From: Liolophura sinensis
Taxonomy: Eukaryota; Mollusca; Polyplacophora; Chitonida; Chitonidae
Length of the DNA: 64,000 nucleotides
Direction of reading: 5' to 3'
Assembly: GCF_032854445.1 (NCBI RefSeq)
Contig: NC_088300.1
Location: 15,133,570 to 15,197,569, forward strand
Under the pieces are notes generated by a model. It made no database searches and was not told where the DNA came from. It worked only from the letters and a program-made list of their open reading frames with translations. Shown here one piece after another: positions 55,901 through 64,000 of the stretch; within the stretch, counting starts at the first letter, position 1, and each line of letters opens with the position of its first letter. Position numbers and translations under genes: made by a program.

Positions 55901-58900
55901 GTGTTATACCACATCGACAAGCGCTCAGATGCCGTTTTTTTTCTTCCTTTATTTTGGCCTTTAATTATTTATTAAATCCTTTACTAATAAATATTCCAGT
56001 AAGAAGTAGTTTAACATCCTGACTGAAAGACGCGGTCGAATCAGGAAGGCATGGGCTGGAAACTGCGACCTCTCTGTTCAGAGGTTAATCCGCTGCTACG
56101 AAAATAACGTTTAAGCGAATGATCCTGCCAGACATTATCGATATAATGTGAATCGTAAATTTAATATAATCTGGATCGTAAATTTAATATTATCTGGATC
56201 GTAAATTTAATATAATCTGGATCGTAAAAGCCTGCATTCTGGGAATTCGGGTTTATAACAAACCGTTGTGACATTACACTGGGGTTTAGGACTAGCATAT
56301 CCGATGGCGATTGCATATATTCACGTTAGCACGAACACCTTGTATCGATCTAATAGCAGCACACATGTCACCGGTAGGGCGCGGTCATGCTGGTACGGAA
56401 GAAGATAATGCCGGTAAGATAAGGCAAAGATCAAGCTAAGACCCGTAATCAGAGTAACTCTGACATGTTCTGGTTATACATGTAGCTCTTATTTAAACAT
56501 TGCCGCATGGCATGTCAGGACTCGCGACACTGAAAGTGCGCCAGATGAGAGCGTTAGTGGGTATGTGTGCATCTGCGCGTGCGTGTGTAGAATGTGTGTG
56601 AGGGGGAGGGGGGCTGAGGAAGGGGGGCCGAGGGGGGGGGGGGTACTCCAGGCACTCCGGTTTCTTTCACCTGTCACCAGACCGCTGTCATGATGAAAAA
56701 TGCTTATTTTCATAAAAAAAATAAATAGGTGTCATTTTGAAGACCCACTTTGACGGGCATAGAAGTGTGTTTTAAAATTCAGACGATGCCCGAAAACTAA
56801 AAAGACGATAAACGTGGACGCAAAGTGGACGGAAATATAGATGTCCACAAAACATAAAATTCTATCATGAAATCTTCGACTGCCTTGGAAATATGTAACA
56901 GTTCGAGTCTTCAAAAGGTATGATACTGACAAAATGGATATATACAAATCCGTGTCGAGCTCACTGACCCCATTCTCTCACCTCACACCTCTCTGCGTCC
57001 TGGAGCAGCAGGATAGCCCTCTCCTCCCTCGGGCTGGTTCTCCCGTCATCACACCTCCTGTACATCAGATCCGTCCGCAAGATGTACTTTACACCGCTCC
57101 TAGAAAGAAAACAACAAACCTGATTACACACACCCAAACCGACACAAGACCTTGTTCTTGGAATGGGTTACCCTGGTGATCCCTTTGCTTCGGTTACCCA
57201 GTAGACCCTCGCACTGCGGTTAGTATATATCGTAGCCGATGTGGTTAGCCTGCCAGCGGGGTTCAATGACTCAAGAGCCTCTCGCCAGGAGCCTGCTTCG
57301 GTTACAGGTCCTTGTGCTTCGGTTATCATACATGTCCTCGTGCTGTGGTTATCATGTCGAAGCACTACGTCACGCGCATTATCATGCACAACGCCACGCC
57401 AGGCCCATTATATTTTAAATATAGTTATCACACAGGCTCTTGTGCTTCGGTAACCATACAAGTCCTTGTGCTTCGGTTATCAGACATGCCGTCGTGCTTT
57501 GGTTATCATATATGTTGTCGTGCTTCGGTTATCATACATGTCCTGGTGAGTTCAAGTCAAGCTCATGCTGGCTTCCTCTCCGGTCGTAAGTGGAAAGGTC
57601 TTCTAGCAACCTGCGGATGGTCGTTGGTATTCCCCAGGCCCTGTCCGGTTTCCTCCCACCATAATGTTATAATTCGTATAAGTGAAATATTCTTGAGTAC
57701 GGCGTAAAATATCAATCAAATAAATAAATAAAATCATACATATCCCCGTGCTTCGGTCACCATGTTGCAGCACTACCTCACGCGCATTACCATGCGCAAC
57801 GCTACGCCAGGCCCATTAAATTTTAAATATAGTAATCACACAGGTTCCTCTGCTTTGGTTACCACACAAGTCCTCGCTTACATACAGGTCCAAACACCTC
57901 ACGCGCATTACCATGCGCAACGCTACGCCAGGCCCATTATATTTTAAATATAGTAATCACACAGGTTCCTCTGCTTCGGTTACCACACAAGTCCTCGCTT
58001 ACATACAGGTCCAAAAACCTCACGCGCATTTCCATGCGCAACGCTACGCCAGGCCCATTATATTTTAAATATAGTAATCACACAGGTTCCTCTGCTTCGG
58101 TTACCACACAAGTCCTCGCTTACATACAGGTCCAAACACCTCACGCGCATTACCATGCGCAACGCTACGCCAGGCCCATTAAATTTTAAATATAGTAATC
58201 ACACAGGTTCCTCTGCTTCGGTTACCACACAGGTCCTCGCTTACATACAGGTCCAAACACCTCACGCGCATTACCATGCGCAACGCTACGCCAGGCCCAT
58301 TAAATTTTAAATATAGTAATCACACAGGTTCCTCTGCTTCGGTTACCACACAGGTCCTCGCTTATATATAGGTCCAAACACCTCACGCGCATTACCATGT
58401 GCAACGCTACGCCAGGCCCATTATATTTTAAATATAGTAATCACACAGGTTCCTCTGCTTCGGTTACCACACAGGTTCTCGCTTACATACAGGTCCAAAC
58501 ACCTCACGCGCATTACCATGCGCAACGCTACGCCAGGCCCATTAAATTTTAAACATAGTAATCACACAAGTTCCTCTGCTTCGGTTACCACACAGGTCCT
58601 CGCTTACATACAGGTCCTCGTGCTTCGGTTAATGTACATGTCCTTGTACTCAGGTTATCACACGTCCTCGTGCTTCGGTTATCACACGTCCTCGTGCTTC
58701 GGTTATCATACCTGTCCTCGTGCTTCGGTGATCATTCATATCCTCATGCTTCGTTATCATACAGGTCCTCGTGCTTCGGTTAACGCACAGGTCCATGTGC
58801 TTCTGTTATCATTCATGTCCTCGTGCTTCATTATCATACAGTTCCTCGTGCTTTGGTTACCATACAGGTCCTTGGGCTTCGGTTATCATACATGTCATCG

Positions 58901-61900
58901 TGCTTTAGTTACCATGTCGCAGCACCACGTCATGCGCGTTATATCTTAAATACATAGTGATGTATCTTTCCAGTACATGTTGCCATAAACATTACGTCGT
59001 TCAGATGTTGCAATTGCTTCGTAAAACGGGCCGTAGTACATTGTGCTTCTGGTCTCGTGCTTTGGTCACATGGAACTGTGATTTGTATACCACGACCTTG
59101 TGCTTGGACACCATCACGTTTCTGTGTTTCGGCCACAGCTTCGTTCACCATGCATGGCCTTCAGCTTCGTTCACCATGCATGGCCTTCAGCTTCTTTCAC
59201 CATGCATGGCCTTCAGCTTCTTTCACCATGCATGGCCTTCAGCTTCGTTCACCATGCATGGCCTTAAGCTTCTTTCACCATTTATGGCCTTCAGCTTCGT
59301 TCATCATGCATGGCCTTCAGCCTCGTTCACCATGCATGGCCTTCAGCTTCGTTCACCATGCATGGCCTTCAGCTTCGTTCACCATGCATGGCCTTCAGCT
59401 TCGTTAACCATGCATGGCCTTCAGCTTCGTTCACCATGCATGGCCTTCAGCTTCGTTCACCATGCATGGCCTTCAGCCTCGTTCACCATGCATGGCCTTA
59501 AGTTTCATTCACCATGTAAGGCCTTCAGCTTCGTTCACTATGCATGGCCTTCAGCTTCGTTCACCATGCATGGCCTTCAGCTTCGTTCACCATGCATGGC
59601 ATTCAACTTCGTTCACCATATATGGCCTTCAGCTTCGTTCACCATGCATGGCCTTCTGCTTCGTTCATCATGGCCTAGTTCTTGGGACACTGTGGTCATG
59701 TACTTTGTCAACATGCATGACCTTTAGCTTGCACACCAAAGTTCAAATTGTGCTGCTGGTATTATAGTATCGCCAAAATCACACGGAAATTGTCCCCTCT
59801 TAAATATCACAAAATGGCATGGTGTCGAGTATAGTACAGGACCACTTAATTTTCTCATATATCAGGAATAATGTTCTTAGAGCTACTTTCTCAATACATC
59901 GCCCTTTATTTTATTCCTCTCTTCAACAGTCAGGCTTATTCTAATTTTAATAATTTCATTTCCTTCTTCCCAGTAACATTAAAACTATACCCACATTCGT
60001 ATGTAATATTTGCAGCAGAATACCAATTGCGATAATAAAAATCTCCATACAATTTCCTGTAAACTACATCTTAACGCTTATAATGCTGAAGTGCATATGG
60101 ATATAAACGACACTTGCTAGGTTTATGAGTGGATGGGTTAGAATTGTCAACCTATAGTTTTTATTTTCTGTCACAGAAGACTGACGAGAGAAGAGAAGTT
60201 TAAAGTTAACGACAAGTTGAATAGCAGTAACGGTGTAAGGATATGGCGGCAATTTATTCGGGTTGATCTGAAAAATCTGACAATTAATATGCCGCTTGTT
60301 TAGCAGCAGCGACATTTGCATCTTATGCTCCTAGAAACACGTGAAATAAAGGGTCTGTTTTGACCCGACTTCTATGTATATAGGGCACCTAAGAGATTCA
60401 TATACAGCCAGATTCTTGTACAAATACATATTTTAGGCTATACTCCTAAACATGTAGTTTTAATAGGTCAATGGATCTAGTTCAATCCTTTCAGTGCGCA
60501 GAGGTTTAATTGTGGACAATAGTGCATATGCACACGCATCAGGTACTATTACAAACAACGGTTGGGGCTGAATGTGTGCCTTTTTTGACCTTTTCCTGTC
60601 TCATGACTGTGACCCCAGTGCTCTCGACGTTCTTCCAGGTTTCTGTACAAAATTGTTGGTGGTGGCAGTAATATAAAGCAGACACACAGAGCGGTGCATG
60701 CGTGCAAGAAGTTTGGTTCCAATCATTTACATTTATACTAGTGTAAAGACGTATAGTGGCCTTACTTAAGTCTCCCGCCCTCGTGCAGGCGATGATGATT
60801 GAATACAATGGCCTGACCCTCCAGAGGCTGAAGGCGACACAAGATCTTTTTCTCCTCGGCACAGAACTTCCCTGTATCATCCTACAACAACAACAACAAC
60901 AAAACCCAGTTGTAATATGATGTGTCAGATCACAGGGTTTAACGTTACCTTCCTATAATGTGTCAGACCACAAGGTTTTAACGTTACCTTCCTCTCAAGT
61001 GTAATGGTGACCATCACCTTTAGCGTGAGTTAGGAGAAGTCAAATGGCTTTAAATCAGGTATTTGGCGGGAACAGATACGATATAAAATATTAAAGACTT
61101 CAGCATACAGAGTAAGACCAGTGATATCTGGCAAATCGCTACACGTAACACGTGAGTGTATTTATTTATGTGCTGAGCAATGAGCAGGGAGATCAATTTG
61201 GTTTAACCTAACTGCACCAAATATTGTTGGTTTATTTATGACAGAATTTCCTAACATGCATCAATTGAGAGAAGACGATTACATGATAATAAAACGTGCG
61301 AACATATATGGCAGTCAAAAACGTCAAATATGGCAGTGTTAGAAACAGGTTTTAATTTGAAGTCGATAGCAGTTTCGGTTACTGGTGTCGCCCTTCGTCA
61401 AAACAAATTTGAACTCCGCCCAATACCCAGCATGAAACTAATTTCTCAGTATAATTATGACGTTACCCGAGGCGATGACTTCTTGGTGTCGAAACAGGGC
61501 TTATGGAGTTTAACATTAGAAAAAGTGTTTAGACTTCATTTCCTTTGCGAGAATATGGACTTCCAACATATGGATGTGTAGAGCTTATGTCGTTACGTGT
61601 CACTGACTATAGGCAATTTTGATTGCGCGTATGACTGATTTTACTGACGCCTGAATAAAGCCGACTGGCTAAAAGAAACAGATTATAATCGCAAATATAT
61701 ACATCTGGTTCGAGTGACCAAGCCAAGAGAGTTACAATGCGTGGTAATATGTCGTAGTCGCCAAAATAATCACCATATTTTTCGTGTGATTTCTTCACAT
61801 AAAAGTAACGCTTACACCCCACAACTGTCAGTGATAGTTGTACAATGTTTTCGGCCACTTGCCGCCAGGAAAATCACATCTATAAAATCACATTTTCGTG

Positions 61901-63481
61901 TTATCTCCTTTGATCTCGTTCCGCATTGTAACTTTCAGATCTCCGCCACTCGAGTCAGAATTACACATCTGCTGGAAGCCAGCATGAACTCTGAGCGACC
62001 GCATTGGTGAGAGGCTCCTGAGTGATTGTCGTGGACTAGCAAGCTAATCACTCGGCCATGAAGATCCCTATAACCGGTGAAACATTTTGTCAGTTTAAAT
62101 GTGCCTCCGCCAGGAGTTTATTCGTCAACCATTTTGTAAAAGTAAAAAAAGGAGAATTAGATATAAAAAAAACAAAAAAAAAACCAAAAAAAAAAAAACA
62201 AAAAAACAGGTAATGATGCCAATTACAATCCATCGGACGGCATTGATCTAGACATATCAAAGATGATGCAGTGTGATCATTTCACTAAGCTTATATACAT
62301 ATAACCTAACCGGAGCGTAACTTTCACGGCAGCCAATGTTGAAAGTATAACAGACGCATGTTGGTCAATCGGTATACAAGTGTCCCAGCGTAGATTACCA
62401 AAAGCTTTAAGTATGATTGCCACGTGTTCGAACGCAGCTCTGTTTAGTTGCTGTTGATGGATTGCTATTTGATTGTTTGCCCGTGGCCCTCCGTTTCAAT
62501 ACTACCTCTTTTGAACCAGGCCACATACATGTACCTGGTACAGATCGCTAATTAACATAATTGAGAATTGCCAAAGTAATCGTATGCTTTAATGTGTTGT
62601 TGTTGTTAACCTCATTACTTGGCCGCCGTTAATACATGAAAGTCAAGTCCAGGTCATGCTGGCTTCCTCTCCGATCGTACGGGGGAAGTCCTTTCGGCAA
62701 TCTGCGGATGGTCGTGGGTTTCCACCGGGCCCTGCCCCACCATAATGCTAGCCGCCGTTGTATGAGAGAAATATTCTTGAGTAAAAAAAATCTTAAATAA
62801 ATAAATAAATAAATACATGAAAGTAATGCTTTGTAAAATTGGCACCGCGTTTTTAAATTTTGATTTCGTTCACGCCATGTTAACTGTGCGACTGGCACAT
62901 GCATAGACATCAATAGATATAGCGCCGTAGCTCTCACTTTTACACGCGCTGATGAACAAAGAGCTACAGAGAGGACGTTGCAAGCAGACATTTGGCGGAT
63001 CCAGTCCAATCCAAAACGAGGCTACAAGGCAATATATGGCGGGATTCAGTTGGAGAGGGGTTACCTGGTGTGAAAAGAAATATTAGCAGTGTATGGAAGT
63101 TGTGGTAAATTACTATATCCTGATTTGTTGCACAAGATACTAGTATAACTTTACTGAAAACAGACGTTTTAATTCAGTAATAAGCCAATTAAGGATCTAC
63201 GCCTGAACAGCTTCGCCACCAGCTTATTTTCGCTATAGTTTTCACTTTGTAACTCTCCATCTAGTAGCATATAAAGAAAGTTCTGTGTGTAAAGACATAA
63301 GTTGTGTTACCTTATAGAGCTGCTGTCCCTCCTGCACAAAATTTGTGGTACCTCCAGTGAAATCGGCGTTCAGGTAGACCATGAACGTTTTCAATGACCT
63401 CTCTCTTTGATTCCTCACGAAGTGTCCGTCAAAGTGGGGAGCGAAATGGCCCTCGGGATAGTAACGACATAGTCTCCAGAT
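49968..63481 (-). CDS. 2-oxoglutarate/Fe(II) oxygenase with C-terminal TPR-like tail, 3' part
   Basis: Four minus-strand exons: 63311-63481, 60766-60881, 56982-57099 and 49968-50054. Junctions are GT..AG and phases fit, giving 163 residues to TGA. The first exon holds RYYPEGHFAPHFDGHFVRNQ with the iron-binding HxD (HFD) and FMVYLNADFTGGTTNF. The second holds FNHHRLHEGG with the distal iron histidine. The third holds GVKYILRTDLMYRR, whose arginine should bind 2-oxoglutarate. These are hallmarks of the prolyl-4-hydroxylase-like (P4Hc) fold. The end, LLQDAERCEENGE...AAELYRQAFKLSP, looks like one TPR motif. Upstream exons lie right of the window. The substrate is unknown; protein hydroxylation is only a family-based guess. 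Introns are packed with minisatellites. Confidence 0.88.
50600..51127. repeat. minisatellite with orientation switch
   Basis: Direct units of GATGTATACAGCCTCTCTTT and ACATATGA-type variants run to about 51018. From 51019 to 51127 the same motif continues inverted (GAGGCTGTATACATCACACG). The array therefore forms a large potential hairpin. A higher-order block of about 124 bp repeats inside. It lies in the last intron of the oxygenase gene. Confidence 0.92.
52335..52470 (-). mobile_element. SINE family A, 5'-truncated
   Basis: TTTATTTGATTGTTGTTTTA, ACGGCGGCCAGCACTATGG and CCACGACCATCCGCACG blocks in reverse orientation. Confidence 0.85.
52735..52885 (+). repeat. 29-bp minisatellite, five to six units
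   Basis: Units of AGGGTTCAATCCTGTCACAC then GAGGC. GGTTCAATCC is a tRNA B-box-like word, so the array may have grown from a SINE head at 52610-52740. Confidence 0.85.
52930..52990 (+). repeat. dispersed repeat fragment
   Basis: Second copy of the fragment at 11540-11600: AACTCCTCTCTTTAT, GGCTGGCG, AGTATCGTAGCCA. Confidence 0.5.
53862..54115 (+). repeat. 36-bp minisatellite, about seven units
   Basis: Units of TACCCTGACAACGTATGTTG followed by TAGAGGTATAAAG. The unit length 36 = 3x12 keeps frames open on both strands with a 12-residue period. Confidence 0.9.
54268..54375 (+). repeat. 42-bp tandem repeat, about 2.5 units
   Basis: GTGCCCGCATTCTTGCACAC then GTAGTGAATCACTCACTACT, repeated once exactly and once decayed. 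Confidence 0.85.
54476..55770 (+). repeat. 39-bp minisatellite, about 33 units
   Basis: Unit CTTATCATGTTAGTGGTTTA plus CTCATCACTGGTGCACAAA. Most units are 39 bp; shorter 25-30 bp variants appear after 55380. 39 = 3x13 creates frames up to 275 codons with a 13-residue period. The array lies in an intron of the oxygenase gene on the other strand. Confidence 0.97.
56148..56230 (+). repeat. 27-bp tandem repeat, three to four units
   Basis: ATCTGGATCGTAAATTTAAT plus ATA, repeated three times with one-base variants. Confidence 0.9.
56628..56643 (+). repeat. G-rich run
   Basis: A long interrupted G tract (56600-56643) ending in an almost pure G run. It could form a G-quadruplex. Confidence 0.85.
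57295..57543 (+). repeat. 26-bp minisatellite, block 1
   Basis: Units of GTGCTTCGGTTATCATACAT plus GTCCTC. One diverged 121-bp-type unit is embedded near 57360-57430. Confidence 0.85.
57544..57735 (+). mobile_element. SINE family A, head-truncated, inside the minisatellite
   Basis: GAGTTCAAGTCAAGCTCATG, CAACCTGCGGATGG and CGTATAAGTGAAATATTCTT, then an AAATAAATAAA tail. It splits the 26-bp array from the 121-bp array. Confidence 0.88.
57760..58628 (+). repeat. 121-bp higher-order tandem repeat, seven units
   Basis: The block CGCGCATTACCATGCGCAAC starts at 57781, 57902, 58023, 58144, 58265, 58386 and 58507, each exactly 121 bases apart. Units are nearly identical. Each contains the small hairpin GCGCAT-TACC-ATGCGC and the TTCGGTTACCACACAGGTCC block related to the 26-bp unit. 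Confidence 0.97.
58600..58925 (+). repeat. 26-bp minisatellite, block 2
   Basis: About 12 units of GTCCTCGTGCTTCGGTTATC plus ATACAG-type variants. It is continuous with the end of the 121-bp array. Confidence 0.9.
59126..59690 (+). repeat. 26-bp minisatellite, block 3, about 21 units
   Basis: Unit CAGCTTCGTTCACCATGCAT plus GGCCTT, very regular. It contains the palindrome CCATGCATGG. No stop codon occurs in any forward frame of the unit, so overlapping frames up to 256 codons arise with a 26-residue period. Confidence 0.97.
61975..62069 (-). mobile_element. SINE family A head fragment
   Basis: CGACCGCATTGGTGAGAGGC then TCCTGAGTGATTGT and a decayed complement of the A-box end (CACTCGGCCATGAAGATCCC). 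Only the tRNA-like head remains. Confidence 0.7.
62160..62208 (+). repeat. A-rich tract
   Basis: A run of about 50 bases, nearly all A with a few C, in the first visible intron of the oxygenase gene. Confidence 0.85.
62636..62817 (+). mobile_element. SINE family A, head-truncated
   Basis: GTCCAGGTCATGCTGGCTTC, CTGCGGATGGTCGTGGGTTT and AATATTCTTGAGTA, then AAATAAATAAATAAATAAAT. Confidence 0.88.
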
Positions 63482-63634
63482 CTAACGGAAAAAAACATGT
63501 CAGCTGATTAAGACAATACCGGATACAGCGCTGTTCCCCAGAATGAACACAGATTGGAGACATGAAGATTGAATAGGTCACCTTTTCCAGCGCTATGTAT
63601 GGTATGTATGTATGCATGTATGTATGGGTGTATG

Positions 63635-63990
63635 TATGTACATGCTTGAGGTTTAACGTCGTACTTAACAATTTTTCAAGCACATGACGACGAGGAGTCA
63701 CTGGGTGCGTGTACATACATGTATACTGTCTTCTTGTAGCAAGGCGAGTCTATGTCGCCAAAATGCTGCCGCCACTGAAGTATCATGTCGAAGAGACCAG
63801 ACATGATACCCCAAGTCACATTATACTGACACCAGGCCAATCAGTCACGTTTCCTTGCTCTAACCGCTCAGTGGTGAAAGCCATGCAAGCAAGGCAGCAG
63901 AAAGTACAATTTTTAATGTCTATGGTATGGCCTGACTTGGGTTTGATCCCAGGTCTTCGCGGTCGACGCTCTAACCGGGTTCGGTACTCC
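63635..63990 (-). mobile_element. SINE family B-related, distinct subfamily
   Basis: CTTGAGGTTTAACGTCGTAC and AACAATTTTTCAAGCACATG match the family B 3' end. The body instead has GCTGCCGCCACTGAAGTATC, absent in the other copies, before the tRNA-like head near 63950-63990. It lies upstream of the first visible oxygenase exon. Confidence 0.8.
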
Positions 63991-64000
63991 CCGCACTTTG

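Noticed and set aside
57760-58628. CRISPR-like regular repeat array
   Set aside because: The whole 121-bp unit is conserved, with no unique spacers, and the host is an animal. It is a tandem satellite.
58957-59767. 256-codon ORF and three overlapping ORFs
   Set aside because: The 26-bp unit lacks stops in all forward frames. The repeats cycle through frames to give a 26-residue period.

Overview
The window is nuclear DNA of an animal. Genes are split by GT..AG introns, codon phases carry across every junction, and the proteins have clear metazoan counterparts. About half of the sequence is short interspersed repeats and minisatellites. The repeat tails, such as GTACGGCGTAAAACACCAATC and TACGACGTTAAACCCCAAGC, are of the kind common in mollusc genomes, so a mollusc, probably a gastropod or a bivalve, is my inference. 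The species cannot be named from this sequence.

Four genes can be modelled with confidence, and a fifth locus is only a last exon. (1) 1071-1157 (+) is a terminal exon with its 3'UTR. (2) 6853-9723 (-) is a complete five-exon, 300-residue mitochondrial carrier of the SLC25A45/47/48 group. (3) 18905-33950 (-) is the transcription factor YY1, with a REPO domain, four zinc fingers, a frame-preserving optional cassette exon and two possible C-terminal ends. (4) 35878-39494 (+) is sphingolipid delta-4-desaturase (DEGS1-like), head to head with YY1 across about 1.9 kb. (5) 49968-63481 (-) is the 3' part of a 2-oxoglutarate/Fe(II) oxygenase that continues past the right edge and ends in a TPR-like helix pair.

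Layout. 1-6.8 kb: terminal exon, SINEs and three tandem arrays. 6.8-9.7 kb: the carrier. 11.7-14.3 kb: an intergenic 2.56-kb element with inverted repeats of about 300 bp. 18.3-34 kb: YY1, with a 1.1-kb minisatellite and dispersed repeat families in its long intron. 34-42 kb: divergent promoters and DEGS1. 42-50 kb: gene-poor DNA with SINEs, two MITE copies, a near-perfect palindrome and a lone LTR carrying a nested SINE. 50-60 kb: introns of the oxygenase gene filled with minisatellites; several of them seem to descend from one 26-bp unit.

The genes form no operon or obvious pathway. The most interesting regulatory signal is a tight cluster of YY1-type sites (GCCGCCAT / ATGGCGGC) in intron 1 of YY1 itself, plus one over its start codon, which suggests autoregulation. 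The long ORFs inside repeat arrays are period artefacts and are not called as genes.
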